From positions 1 to 34,465 of the forward strand of contig NZ_JAIQWX010000062.1 in NCBI RefSeq assembly GCF_020164475.1: a stretch of DNA of 34,465 nt. The letters are read 5' to 3'. Shown here piece by piece: positions 7,649 through 16,207 of this stretch (the first letter of the stretch is position 1; every line of letters begins with the position of its first letter). The notes beneath the pieces were generated by a model. That model was not told where the DNA came from. It worked only from the letters and a program-made list of their open reading frames with translations, and ran no database searches. Position numbers and translations under genes: made by a program. This DNA comes from Pseudomonas sp. REP124 (GTDB lineage Bacteria; Pseudomonadota; Gammaproteobacteria; Pseudomonadales; Pseudomonadaceae).

Positions 7649-8452
7649 ATGGAAAAGCCCACCAGCGACAGCAACGGTAAACAGAAAGTCCGCTCCGCCG
7701 AGGTGGGTACCGACATCCTCAAGGCATTGGCCGAGTTGTCGCCCTCGACGTCACTATCACGCCTGGCCGAACACGTGCAGATGCCGGCCAGCAAGGTTCA
7801 CCGCTATTTGCAGGCGCTGATCGCCAGCGGTTTTGCCGAGCAGAACACCGCGACCAACCACTACGGGCTGGGTCGTGAAGCCTTGCGCGTGGGACTGGCA
7901 GCACTCAACAGTATGGACGTGCTGAAAGTCGCCGCCCTGCCACTGGCCGAGTTGCGCGACGAGCTGAACGAAACCTGCTTCCTGGCGGTATGGGGCAACC
8001 AGGGCGCGACCGTGGTTCACATCGAGCCTGCGGTGCGGGCCGTGACGGTGGTGACGCAATTGGGTTCGGTGCTGCCGCTGCTCAGCTCTTCCACCGGCCT
8101 GGTGTTCGGCGCCTACCTGCCCAAGCGGGAAACCGTGGACCTGCGCGAGCAGGAACTGCAGGCCCACACCGCCCATCCACTGGCGGACGATCAGGTGTAT
8201 GCGGCCATCTGCGAGCAGATCCGCGCACGCGGGCTGCATCATGTGCATGGCTTGCTGATGCCGGGGGTGGATGCGTTGTCGGCGCCGGTGTTCAACGCGA
8301 TGGGCAATGTGGTGGCGGTGTTGACCGTGGTGGGGCCGACTTCACTGTTTCATGCCGACGAAGATGGTCCGGCGGCGCAGCGGTTGCTGGCGGCGGCGCG
8401 GGCGGTGAGTTGGCGGATGGGGTTTGAGGTGGGTGGTGGGTCAGTTACCTGA
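7649..8452 (+). CDS. hmgR: IclR family regulator of homogentisate catabolism (HmgR)
   Basis: This 267-residue IclR-type regulator has an N-terminal winged helix-turn-helix (SLSRLAEHVQMPASKVHRYL, about residues 35-54) and a C-terminal ligand-binding domain ending in SWRMGF. Its position, divergent from hmgA, and the palindromic operator between them match HmgR of P. putida, which represses hmgABC until homogentisate binds. An in-frame TTG at 7631 would add six residues; the ATG at 7649 is preferred because the TTG has no ribosome-binding sequence, although the ATG's is also weak. It is followed by a REP-like inverted repeat and then convergent genes. The family is certain; the ligand follows from context. 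Confidence 0.9.
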   Translation: MEKPTSDSNGKQKVRSAEVGTDILKALAELSPSTSLSRLAEHVQMPASKVHRYLQALIASGFAEQNTATNHYGLGREALRVGLAALNSMDVLKVAALPLAELRDELNETCFLAVWGNQGATVVHIEPAVRAVTVVTQLGSVLPLLSSSTGLVFGAYLPKRETVDLREQELQAHTAHPLADDQVYAAICEQIRARGLHHVHGLLMPGVDALSAPVFNAMGNVVAVLTVVGPTSLFHADEDGPAAQRLLAAARAVSWRMGFEVGGGSVT

Positions 8453-8476
8453 AAATTGAACAAGCACTGAGTGCAT

Positions 8477-8571
8477 TGTGGTGAGGGGATTTATCCCCGT
8501 TGGGCTGCGAAGCGGCCCCAAAAAAGATGGGACTGCTGCGCAGTCCAACGGGGATAAATCCCCTCACCACA
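8477..8571. repeat. Inverted repeat, TGTGGTGAGGGGATTTATCCCC family
   Basis: Two perfect 27-base arms (8477-8503 and 8545-8571), starting TGTGGTGAGGGG and ending in the mirror CCCCTCACCACA, flank a spacer with GACTGCTGCGCAGTC. A sister copy with GGCTTGCC in place of GATTTATC is at 25038-25130. This REP family differs from the GGAGCGAGC type. It lies between the convergent hmgR and luxR-type genes and may also help end transcription. Confidence 0.9.
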
Positions 8572-8610
8572 GTTATGTGTTGGGTTTAATAAATCGGCGA
8601 TAACCGCATC

Positions 8611-11160
8611 CTACCCCTGCGCAATCAGCCCCAACTTCTTGGCCGTAGCCACCGCCTGCGTCCTGCGCTCCACCCCCAACTTGCTATGAATCCGCCGCGC
8701 ATGGGTTTTCACCGTGTGCAACGAGATGAACAACTGCTCGGCGATCTGCTGATTGGAATTGCCCTGGGCGATCAGGCTCAGCACCTCCAGCTCCCGCCCG
8801 CTCAACGGATTGTCATCCAGATGCACCACAGGCTCGTCGTCCATGCCCAGACGAGCGAGCAAGGTCGGCTGGCGCAGCCGCAACTCATTTAACGCCTGCT
8901 GCAAATGGCAACGCCTCACCAACGCCAGCCCCGCCTGCAAGGCCGAGGTCGCGAGGTCCGTCTCGCCAAGCAGATCGGCCACTTCGCCGATGGCCAGCCG
9001 CAACTCGCATTCCAGCGCCAGCATCCCCTGCCGTTGCGCGTGTTCCAGCAAGACCTTGAGCTGCTGCAACGGATGCTTCGCCGTTTGCAGATGGGTTTCG
9101 GCGAGGATCAGCAGGTATTCGATCCGCGCAATCAGCTCCACAGTGGCCGGGGGCGCCTGACGGGCATGGGGCCCGCGAAAGTGACGCAGCACCCGGGTCA
9201 GCGCCTCCTGGACCAGTTCCGGCCGCCCCTGCTGCAACCAGAAGTGACTGCTGATTTGCAGCAGGACGCTGCGATACACGGTGTCGGGAATCTTGCGCTG
9301 TTGCATCAAGCGCTCGGCTTCACGCAAACGATCGAACGCGAGCGCGTAATCCTGTTGATTGGCCGCCACCTGGGCCTGTCCGAGAAAGCCATACAGCGCC
9401 CGTTTGTCCTGGCTGTAGAGGCAATCCTGCAGGCCGCTGCGGAAGAATTCGGCGGCCGTTTCATCCTGCCCTTGCCACAACGCCAGACGCCCGCGGCGCA
9501 AGGCAATGCGCCCCAGCAGCGGGGTCGGGCGATCGGCCTGGCGGCTCAACAATTGGTGAATATCGGCCAACAGGCTTTCGGCGCGATGGGGCGCGCCGCG
9601 ATGTTCGAGCAACTGCGCATGGTCGAGTTCGAGCAAGCCTTCGAACAGCAACGATCCTTGAGCCCGCGCCAGACACAGCGCCTCGCGGTTGAGCGCCTGA
9701 GCGGCATCCAGCTCGGCATTGAGCATCGCCTGCTGAGTCAGCCCGGACAGGCACAACAGGCGCGCCGGCCAAGCCTCTGTCGCCAGCGCGGCCAATTCCT
9801 CGACAAAGTGCTCACGAGCCGCCGCCATGCGTCCCTGCAAATGCAGCAACCAGCCCTGTTGCGCCTGCCAGCGCGCGAGCAGTTGCCGCTGGGACGCCGC
9901 CGTCGGTTGTGGCGCGAAGCGCGCCATTTGCTCGATGCACACCGCTGCCTGATCGAAGCGTCCGGCAAACAACAGCGCCGCCGTGGTCAGGCCAACCAGT
10001 TGCGGCGAACCGAGGGTCAACTCCTGCCCCTGATGCTCATGCAGATCCAGTAACAGGCGCACGTTCTCGCGGCGGAACAAATGCTCGAAGTTGAAGTGCT
10101 GCAACAAGCTCACCGCCGCCTCGAACTCTTCGGCCAGCAGCGCCTGCTCGAAGGCACCCTGCCAGTCCTCCTCGGCGCAGAACCATTGGCAGGCGCGCCG
10201 ATGCCAGGAACGCCCCACGATTCCCGGCTCATCACGCATGGCCAGCGCCAGCGGCACGAACACCCGCAGCCAGTCGGCGGAGTCTTCCCAGGGCTCGATA
10301 AAGCAGCCCATGTCCTGCAACGCCTGCAACCATTTCGCGCCTTCACCGACGCCGAACAGATGCTCGCAGAGGCCGGCATTGAAGCGCGGCAAGTGGGCCA
10401 GCACCTGCCAGGCTTCGACCAGTTCCGGCGACAGGGTGCTGAACAATTCGTGTTGCAGATAATCGAGCAAGGTCGCCGAGCGCCCCTGCCGTTCCTGCCC
10501 CGCCGCCCACGGACAGCCCTCGAGCAGGGCAATGCGCACACCGGCGCACCAACCGCCGCTGCGCTGGACCACGCGCCTGGACAGACTGGCCGCCTGGGAC
10601 GGTTCGACATGACCGAGCAACTGCTCGACCTCAGCCTCGGTAAAGGCCAGCGCCGGGCCGTCGCATTCGTACAGCTCATCATCGAGCAACAACCGTGGCC
10701 AGTTGCAGGACGGACGCCGACGTGAAGCCAGCCACCAACTCAGCGCCGGGTTGCTGAGGGCCAGCAGGCGATCGAGAAGACGGTCCAGTTCAGGGTGGGA
10801 GACGCGACAGTAGTCATCGATGAACAGCCAGGTCGGCGTCTGCAATCGCGCGAGATGTTCCAGCAATGCAGACTCATCCGTCGGCGCCAGCCCGAGCACT
10901 TGCGCCAGTCTCTGGAGGAAGTCGCCGACACTCAACGACGCCCCCGCCAACGGCAGCCAATGCACCCGGCAATCAACTGGCGCGCGCAACAGGCATTCGG
11001 TGATCAGCGCACTCTTGCCGCTGCCGGCCGGTGCGCAGAGCAACTTCACCCGCGCGGTGGCGGCCAGCAAGGGCTCGACCAGTCGCTCGCGGGACAGGTG
11101 GTGGGAAGACAAGCGAGGCAGAAATCCAGGACGGTCCAGACACGTCGTCATGGCAGTCAT
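8611..11160 (-). CDS. LuxR family, MalT-like (LAL/STAND) transcriptional regulator
   Basis: This 849-residue protein combines an N-terminal NTPase with a C-terminal LuxR helix-turn-helix, as in MalT. The Walker A motif is APAGSGKSAL (43-52) and Walker B is WLFIDDY (111-117). The middle is a long Leu/Ala-rich helical-repeat region (about 350-770) for effector sensing. The DNA-binding domain (about 785-845) includes LSGRELEVLSLIAQG and QQIAEQLFISLHTVKTHARRI. Such regulators are ATP-dependent activators that assemble on inducer binding. It lies next to the DUF1302-DUF1329 operon on the same strand, separated by a terminator, and is the likely regulator of that operon; the inducer is unknown. The ATG at 11160 has AAGG about ten bases upstream. 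Confidence 0.9.
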   Translation of the reverse strand: MTAMTTCLDRPGFLPRLSSHHLSRERLVEPLLAATARVKLLCAPAGSGKSALITECLLRAPVDCRVHWLPLAGASLSVGDFLQRLAQVLGLAPTDESALLEHLARLQTPTWLFIDDYCRVSHPELDRLLDRLLALSNPALSWWLASRRRPSCNWPRLLLDDELYECDGPALAFTEAEVEQLLGHVEPSQAASLSRRVVQRSGGWCAGVRIALLEGCPWAAGQERQGRSATLLDYLQHELFSTLSPELVEAWQVLAHLPRFNAGLCEHLFGVGEGAKWLQALQDMGCFIEPWEDSADWLRVFVPLALAMRDEPGIVGRSWHRRACQWFCAEEDWQGAFEQALLAEEFEAAVSLLQHFNFEHLFRRENVRLLLDLHEHQGQELTLGSPQLVGLTTAALLFAGRFDQAAVCIEQMARFAPQPTAASQRQLLARWQAQQGWLLHLQGRMAAAREHFVEELAALATEAWPARLLCLSGLTQQAMLNAELDAAQALNREALCLARAQGSLLFEGLLELDHAQLLEHRGAPHRAESLLADIHQLLSRQADRPTPLLGRIALRRGRLALWQGQDETAAEFFRSGLQDCLYSQDKRALYGFLGQAQVAANQQDYALAFDRLREAERLMQQRKIPDTVYRSVLLQISSHFWLQQGRPELVQEALTRVLRHFRGPHARQAPPATVELIARIEYLLILAETHLQTAKHPLQQLKVLLEHAQRQGMLALECELRLAIGEVADLLGETDLATSALQAGLALVRRCHLQQALNELRLRQPTLLARLGMDDEPVVHLDDNPLSGRELEVLSLIAQGNSNQQIAEQLFISLHTVKTHARRIHSKLGVERRTQAVATAKKLGLIAQG

Positions 11161-11251
11161 AGTGGTGCGCCTTTTTATCGTTGTGGCGCCACCCTAGTCC
11201 CCTCCGGAGCGCTTGTTGAAGAAGTATTCAGCAGGCTGATTTACAGCCATA

Positions 11252-11279
11252 AAAAAGGTGACCACGGGGTCACCTTTTT
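11252..11279 (-). terminator. Intrinsic terminator downstream of the DUF1329 gene
   Basis: AAAAAGGTGACC, loop ACGG, GGTCACCTTTTT is a perfect 12-bp stem with T-runs on both strands. It lies 22 bases beyond the DUF1329 stop and separates that operon from the luxR-type gene. It can work in both directions. Confidence 0.85.
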
Positions 11280-11300
11280 GTGTAAAAGCCTGTAGGACTT

Positions 11301-12668
11301 TTACCTCACACCTGTACTCCGCAGGGCTGCCGGCGTGTAGTCCCCGGCTTTTGCCGCGATGTTGAATTCGAAGCTGCGTTTCTCTTCGTTCTTCATCCCC
11401 AGGGCGATGTAGCGACCGGCGATCAGGTCATACAGCGCTTCGACGGTGTAGGCCGGCACCTGATGATCGTAGTAGAACTGCGCATGCCCCTCGGCCACGC
11501 GCCAGAGCTGGCCGCGACCGTCGTAGTGATCGGCCAGCGCCACCTGCCAGGTGTCCTCGTCGAGGTACATGTGACGCTTGGCGTACACGTGCCGCTCGTT
11601 GGGCTTGACCGTGGCGACCACTTCCCAGACCCGGTGCAGCTCGTAGCGGGTCAGGTCCTGGTTGATGTGCCCGGCCTTGATCACATCGGTGTATTTGAGG
11701 TCAGGCGAATCGAGCTTGTAGCTGTTGTACGGGATGTACATTTCCTTCTTGCCGATCAGCTTCCAGTCATAACGATCCGGCGCGCCGGAAAACATGTCGA
11801 AGTTGTCGGTGGTGCGCAGGCCGTCGGACGAGGTACCGACGCCGTCGTAAGCGACTTGCGGCGCTCGCCGCACACGACGTTGACCGGCGTTGTAGATCCA
11901 GGCCTTGCGCGGTTCCTGGACCTGATCAAGGGTCTCGTGAACCAGCAGCACGTTGCCCGCAAGACGCGCCGGCGCGGTGACTTCCTGCTTGAAGTAGTTG
12001 AGCACGTTGTCATCGCTGCCCGCTTTCAGATCCCCCAGCAGCGACGGCACGGCCACTTCATCCTTGAAGCGGATCACGGTGAAATCGCCATTGGCCTGCG
12101 GCGTGGCCTGGGTAATGGTGCGACGCAGGTTGCCGCCGTGGTAACGGGTGATGTGGTTCCAGATCACCTCGACACCGTTCTTCGGAATCGGGAACGCGTA
12201 GTAGCGGTTGCCGGTGAAATTGGCCAGGCCGTTGCCGTCGTTGATCGGGGTCACGTTCAATGCGCTGCGCTTGGCCGATTCGTAGATTTCCGGTGGCAAG
12301 GCGGCGGTGCGGTGGGTCGGGTACACCGGAATCTTGTAGGTTTCCGGGTAGCGCTTGAACATCGCGATCTGCCCGTCCGAGAGCTTGTCCTTGTACTTGT
12401 CGACGGTGGCCGCAGTGATGATGAACAGCGGTTTTTCATTGGCGAACGGGTCGGCCAGAAAGCCCTTGCTGTCCACCGCGCCGGCGTTTTTCGGGATGCC
12501 GCCGGTCCACGCCGGAATCGAACCGTCGGCATTGCCGGCCTTCTCTGCGCCCAATGGCGTGAGGCTGGTGCCGAGCTTGTTCGCCTCTTCCGGCGACACC
12601 GCAGCCAGGACGTTGACGGCCAGCAAACCGAGGGCCAGGACACCACATTGCAGAATCATCTTGCGCAT
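11301..12668 (-). CDS. DUF1329 domain-containing exported protein
   Basis: This 455-residue protein starts with a clear signal peptide (MRKMILQCG, a hydrophobic core, cleavage near VLAA-VS about residue 22), so the mature protein is exported. The rest matches DUF1329: an N-terminal ANKLGTSLTPLGAEKAG, a central GNRYYAFPIPKNGVEVIWNH, and C-terminal HMYLDEDTWQVALADHYDG. The family is related in fold to LolA/LolB-type lipid-binding barrels. The first ATG (12677) directly abuts the AGAAGG, so the ATG at 12668, nine bases from it, is the better start. It follows the DUF1302 gene by 24 bases, an invariant pairing in Pseudomonas. RB-TnSeq work in P. putida linked a homologous pair to fatty acid and ester growth (recalled, not checked). 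Function is unproven. Confidence 0.88.
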   Translation of the reverse strand: MRKMILQCGVLALGLLAVNVLAAVSPEEANKLGTSLTPLGAEKAGNADGSIPAWTGGIPKNAGAVDSKGFLADPFANEKPLFIITAATVDKYKDKLSDGQIAMFKRYPETYKIPVYPTHRTAALPPEIYESAKRSALNVTPINDGNGLANFTGNRYYAFPIPKNGVEVIWNHITRYHGGNLRRTITQATPQANGDFTVIRFKDEVAVPSLLGDLKAGSDDNVLNYFKQEVTAPARLAGNVLLVHETLDQVQEPRKAWIYNAGQRRVRRAPQVAYDGVGTSSDGLRTTDNFDMFSGAPDRYDWKLIGKKEMYIPYNSYKLDSPDLKYTDVIKAGHINQDLTRYELHRVWEVVATVKPNERHVYAKRHMYLDEDTWQVALADHYDGRGQLWRVAEGHAQFYYDHQVPAYTVEALYDLIAGRYIALGMKNEEKRSFEFNIAAKAGDYTPAALRSTGVR

Positions 12669-12692
12669 GGAAATCATCCTTCTAAAGACGGG

Positions 12693-14486
12693 TCAGAAGT
12701 TCACGCCAAAGCTCAACGCCACGAAGTCGCGGTCCTCGAGCGTGTTGTAGTCGCCACCGAAGAAGTCGGTGTAACTGAGGCTTGCGGTGTAGGTGTTGCG
12801 GTAGTCCGCATCGACACCCAGGCTCACGGCCTTGGCGCCTTCGTTGAACAGACCGTTGGGGCCGTAACCCGTGACGTCGTGGGACCACGACAGGTTGGGC
12901 TTGAAGTTGATCCCGGCGATGACGTTGTTGTAATCGAGGATCGCCCGGGCGCGATAACCCCAGGAAGTCGAGGTCACGAAACCGTCGGTATCGCCGCCGA
13001 AACCGTACTGGCCATACACCGAATCGCGGCCGTAACGCAGCTTGCTGCGAGACTCCAGGCCACCGACATGCACCACCGCTGCTTCGCCCACCAGAGTGAG
13101 GCGGTCAGCGCCGGCGACCTGATCGATGAAGTGCGTGAGGGTGCTCTGGATCTGCGTGATCTCTTTGCGGCGGTAGCCTTTGTTGTCGGCCCCCGGTGAA
13201 GTGGCGATAGGCGAAGCGGCGCCGCCAGCGATGGGGTTGAGCATGGCCAGGGTCAGGTCGTTGGTGTTGACCTGCACCGGTGCGTTGGGGCGATAGCTGA
13301 TTTCGCCGGTCCACGCCGTGCCGGTGGACAAGGTGGTGGAGAAACTCGCGCCATACAGGCGAATGTCTTCCGGGTATTCGAGATAGTACTGGCCGCGACC
13401 GAGCATCACGCTCTGGGCCAGCCCCGCGCCGCTGCCCGGAGCGATGCGGTTGGCGGTGGCGATAATCCCCGGAAGGCTGGCCAGGGTGGACAAGCCCGCG
13501 GTGGTGGTGCCGACGTTGGGCGTGCGGCTGTGGTAGTTCATGAAGTACAGGCCGTACTCGGTGTCATCACCCAGCCAGCGCAATGCCGTACCCCACTGCC
13601 CCGAATCCCGGGCATCGCGGTCGCCACCGCGGGGAACCACCACGCCTTCGCGGGTGACTTCGAAGCCCTGGCCGAAGGCCGCGGCAATCGGCTGCAACGG
13701 CGCAATGGCCGGGCTGGCAACGGTGTAGTTGTTGTCGCAACCGTCGGCCACCACATCGTTGCCAAAGAAGGTGCCGCAGTTGTCGACGACGGTCTGGTCC
13801 CATTCCAGCTGATAGAAGCCTTCAACCGTCAACTTGTCGGTCAGGCCCTGGGAGGCGAACAGCATGTTGACCGGAATCAGGCCTTCCTTGATCTCGGCGC
13901 CGGGACGCCGGAAGGCGGAAACGTCGATCGGGTTGATGCTGTTGATCGAGTTGCCGATGAAGGTACTTTCACCCCAGCTGACCACCTGCTTGCCCGCACG
14001 CACCGTGCCCGGCAGATCGGCGATGGAGTAGTTGTGATAGACGAAGGCATCGAGGATCTGCCCGCCCGAGGACTTGGCGCCTTCCTTGCGGTTTTTGTCG
14101 CTGATGGGCTTGAACGGCCGGTCTTCGTCCTTGAGCTCGAAGTCGTACCAGTACTTGCCACGGACAAACACGCCGGTGTCGCCGTATTTCAATTCAAGAT
14201 CGTGGATGCCCTTGAAGATCTTCGAGAAGGTTTCGCCCTTGCCGAAGTTCTGGCGCCCGTCGTCACCGGTCGAGGCCTGCCCGCTCCCGCCGTTGGGGAT
14301 CCCCACCAGCGATTGATCCGCATCGCGCATGCCCCAGCTCGCGCCCACCGACAGCGACGAGTCGAACGTGCCCTCGATTTCCCCGATGTTGAAAGAAACA
14401 GCCTGCGCCTGGGCACAGCAACCCAAGGCCACCGCAACGGCCAGCGCCTGCGGTTTGAAGATGGCGCGCATTGTTGTTTTTGTCAT
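12693..14486 (-). CDS. DUF1302 family outer-membrane protein
   Basis: This 597-residue protein has a signal peptide (about residues 1-29, MTKTTMRAIFKPQ, an Ala/Val-rich core, then AQA). The mature part is rich in alternating polar and aromatic beta strands (for example GVFVRGKYWYDFEL) and ends in SFGVNF; the final phenylalanine is the usual signal for outer-membrane barrel insertion. DUF1302 proteins are predicted barrels that always travel with DUF1329, suggesting an envelope transport or lipid-handling unit. The frame is open to 14885, but the ATG at 14486 sits seven bases after GGGGA and begins the signal peptide. Two short dyads 50-90 bases upstream may be operators of the neighbouring MalT-like regulator. 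Confidence 0.88.
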   Translation of the reverse strand: MTKTTMRAIFKPQALAVAVALGCCAQAQAVSFNIGEIEGTFDSSLSVGASWGMRDADQSLVGIPNGGSGQASTGDDGRQNFGKGETFSKIFKGIHDLELKYGDTGVFVRGKYWYDFELKDEDRPFKPISDKNRKEGAKSSGGQILDAFVYHNYSIADLPGTVRAGKQVVSWGESTFIGNSINSINPIDVSAFRRPGAEIKEGLIPVNMLFASQGLTDKLTVEGFYQLEWDQTVVDNCGTFFGNDVVADGCDNNYTVASPAIAPLQPIAAAFGQGFEVTREGVVVPRGGDRDARDSGQWGTALRWLGDDTEYGLYFMNYHSRTPNVGTTTAGLSTLASLPGIIATANRIAPGSGAGLAQSVMLGRGQYYLEYPEDIRLYGASFSTTLSTGTAWTGEISYRPNAPVQVNTNDLTLAMLNPIAGGAASPIATSPGADNKGYRRKEITQIQSTLTHFIDQVAGADRLTLVGEAAVVHVGGLESRSKLRYGRDSVYGQYGFGGDTDGFVTSTSWGYRARAILDYNNVIAGINFKPNLSWSHDVTGYGPNGLFNEGAKAVSLGVDADYRNTYTASLSYTDFFGGDYNTLEDRDFVALSFGVNF

Positions 14487-14536
14487 GCGTCTTCCCCGGT
14501 GAGTGACAGAAGGCCTCACCCTACTGCCGCCCGCCG

Positions 14537-14578
14537 GGTGCGATAAGCGCACCAAGGAGGTATTCGCGATGTACCTCC
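14537..14578. promoter_or_regulatory. Two dyads upstream of the DUF1302-DUF1329 operon
   Basis: GGTGCG-ATAAG-CGCACC (14537-14553) and GGAGGTA-nine bases-TACCTCC (14556-14578) are perfect short inverted repeats side by side, 51-92 bases upstream of the DUF1302 start. They are candidate operators for the MalT-like regulator encoded after the operon. No binding consensus is known to me, so this is inference from position and symmetry. Confidence 0.4.
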
Positions 14579-14672
14579 AAAGGATTACCGGGCCTGTGGC
14601 GCGGGGTTTTGCGCAGGGCATGAATGAGTTCGATGGCAAGCCATCACCCGAACGCATGAACCCCACAAATCC

Positions 14673-14806
14673 CTGTAGCAGCTGCCGCAGGCTGCGTTCG
14701 GCTGCGAAGCAGGCGCCGATCAGTCGAGCGGGCTCATCAGGTAAATCGTGCATGCAGGATCTACGACTGCTACGCAGCCGAACGCAGCCTTCGGCAGCTG
14801 CTACAG
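14673..14806. repeat. REP doublet, CTGTAGCAGCTGCCG family
   Basis: A 34-base arm at 14673-14706 and its near-perfect reverse complement at 14773-14806 share CTGTAGCAGCTGCCG and GGCTGCGTTCGGCTGCG. This is the same family as the hairpin at 516-584. The 623-base gap 14487-15109 otherwise holds the DUF1302 promoter region, this repeat and a terminator-like hairpin at 15048-15075; no protein-coding gene is supported there. Confidence 0.88.
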
Positions 14807-15001
14807 TGAATGCGCGAGGACAGGCTACTGTTGTCCGCCCTGTAATAGTGCATGTCAGGAATCGCTGTTTTTCCACCGGCAGCAAAGCCTTACCCTGACT
14901 GCGTTTTCACAAGACGTGAAAGCCCCGACAGCGACAGGCAATCCGCCCTCGCCGCCGGCAACAGATTTCAGGTGATTTGAAGTTTTCGGCTCACCGCCCC
15001 G

Positions 15002-15075
15002 TGTACACCGACGTTGATTTGTAGCTCCTGGATCCAACGTCTTGCTTGGCCGCTGCCTTTGCAGCGGCCTTTTTT
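15002..15075 (+). ncRNA. Possible small RNA ending in an orphan terminator
   Basis: On the plus strand a 7-bp stem (GACGTTG 15010-15016 with CAACGTC 15035-15041) is followed by a strong terminator (GGCCGCTGC, CTTT, GCAGCGGCC, then six T, 15048-15075). No plus-strand protein gene lies upstream for more than 6 kb, so the terminator has no evident client. A short two-hairpin RNA starting near or upstream of 15000 would explain it. No convincing promoter was found and no known sRNA family is recognised, so the 5' end is a guess. Confidence 0.3.
15048..15075 (+). terminator. Strong intrinsic terminator, plus-strand orientation
   Basis: A perfect 9-bp GC-rich stem with a CTTT loop is followed by six T on the plus strand. 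On the minus strand no T-run follows, so it does not suit the SDR gene at 15110-16021. It has no annotated plus-strand gene to serve. Confidence 0.75.
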
Positions 15076-15109
15076 ATGGGCGGGATTTTTTGGCGAACGC
15101 CAGGTAGGG

Positions 15110-16021
15110 TTACAGCGCGTACTTCTGCAGATTCCCCATCATTTCCTTCAGCGCTTCGATGTTGTCCTTCGGATGCGCCGCTCCCTCGAAATCGCAGATC
15201 TGCTGGAAATGCTCGGCCACGTCTTCCGGCGAGAAACCGGCCCGTGGGTCGAATCCGACGCCGAGGCTGCGTTCCCAGCGGACTTTGCCCATCCAGCCGC
15301 CGCCGACTTCGAACAGGCCCGAGGTGTCCTGGCAGTTTTCGCTGGCCAGGTACACCACCAGTGGGCTGACCAGTTCCGGTTTGAGTTGCTCGAACACTTG
15401 CGGCGGGATCAGGCCTTCGGTCATGCGGGTGCCGCCGGTTGGGGCGATGGCGTTGACCAGAATGTTGTTCTTGCGCCCTTCCAGAGCCAGGGTGCGGGTC
15501 AGGCCGTAGAGGCCGAGCTTGGCCATGCCGTAGTTGGACTGGCCGAAGTTGCCGTAGATGCCCGAAGTGGAGGCGGTGAAGATCACCCGCCCGTAGTTTT
15601 GCTCGCGCATGTGCGGCCAGGCGGCGCGGGTGACCTTGTAGGCGCCTTCGACGTGGACGCGGTAAACCAGCTCCCAGTCGGCGTCTTCCATCTTGTGGAA
15701 GGTCTTGTCACGCAGGATGCCGGCGTTGTTGACCACCACGTCGACACGGCCGAAAGCGTCCATGGCGTGTTGAACCAGTTTGTCGCCGTCTGTGACCGAA
15801 TCGTGGTTGGCCACCGCCGTGCCGCCGGCGTCGCGGATTTCCGCCACCACACGGTCGGCCGCCGAAGCGTTGGCGCCTTCGCCCTGGGTCGAACCTCCCA
15901 GATCATTGACCAGAACCTTGGCACCCTGTTTGGCGAACAGCAGTGCGTGCGCCCGTCCCAGGCCACCACCTGCACCGGTGATGATCACGACTTTATCTTC
16001 GAAGCGTACAGATTGACTCAT
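15110..16021 (-). CDS. SDR family (R)-3-hydroxyacyl-CoA dehydrogenase-like protein
   Basis: This 303-residue short-chain dehydrogenase resembles the dehydrogenase part of peroxisomal multifunctional enzyme type 2, which oxidises 3-hydroxyacyl-CoA. It has the cofactor motif TGAGGGLG (15-22), the extended loop NDLGGSTQGEGANASAAD (39-56) typical of that subgroup, NNAG (98-101), and the catalytic Y164-x3-K168 in SNYGMAKLG. A C-terminal extension of about 60 residues (WERSLGVGFDPRAGFSPEDV) also fits. The frame is open to 16114, but the ATG at 16021 has GGAG seven bases before it. It is followed by no minus-strand terminator that I can see. Its location near the DUF1302/DUF1329 pair hints at a role in fatty-acyl metabolism; the exact substrate is unknown. 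Confidence 0.85.
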   Translation of the reverse strand: MSQSVRFEDKVVIITGAGGGLGRAHALLFAKQGAKVLVNDLGGSTQGEGANASAADRVVAEIRDAGGTAVANHDSVTDGDKLVQHAMDAFGRVDVVVNNAGILRDKTFHKMEDADWELVYRVHVEGAYKVTRAAWPHMREQNYGRVIFTASTSGIYGNFGQSNYGMAKLGLYGLTRTLALEGRKNNILVNAIAPTGGTRMTEGLIPPQVFEQLKPELVSPLVVYLASENCQDTSGLFEVGGGWMGKVRWERSLGVGFDPRAGFSPEDVAEHFQQICDFEGAAHPKDNIEALKEMMGNLQKYAL

Positions 16022-16152
16022 GGGGGGACTCCAGCAGGCCTTGGGACGATGGGTCCGAGTGTCAGGCACGGCGCTGCGGGTCACAATGAACACGAGGGAG
16101 GCTGAATAGTGCACGATAAGGCTGGGGGATGATGAATTCTGATGGCGTTTAC

Positions 16153-16206
16153 AAGATCACAGCCTTCGGCAGCCTCCACATAAGCGCTACCGAATGCTGC
16201 AATCTT
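16153..16206. repeat. Degenerate REP-like hairpin after the alpha/beta-hydrolase gene
   Basis: AAGATCACAGCCTTCGG (16153-16169) pairs with CCGAATGCTGCAATCTT (16190-16206) with three mismatches. It is a decayed copy of the CTGCCGAAGGCTGCG family and begins two bases beyond the hydrolase stop on the minus strand, so it may weakly end that operon. Confidence 0.55.
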
Positions 16207-16207
16207 T

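Noticed and set aside
8905..10053. 382-codon plus-strand frame inside the MalT-like regulator
   Set aside because: It is antisense to the helical-repeat region of the regulator, Gln/Arg-rich and without motifs.
11463..13199. 578-codon plus-strand frame
   Set aside because: It is the antisense shadow of the DUF1329 and DUF1302 genes, spans their boundary, and is composed mainly of Val/Arg/Gly/His repeats without motifs.
15045..15062. Sigma-54 promoter-like TTGGCCGCTGCCTTTGCA
   Set aside because: The GG to GC distance is 11 bases where 10 is required, and it is part of the terminator stem.
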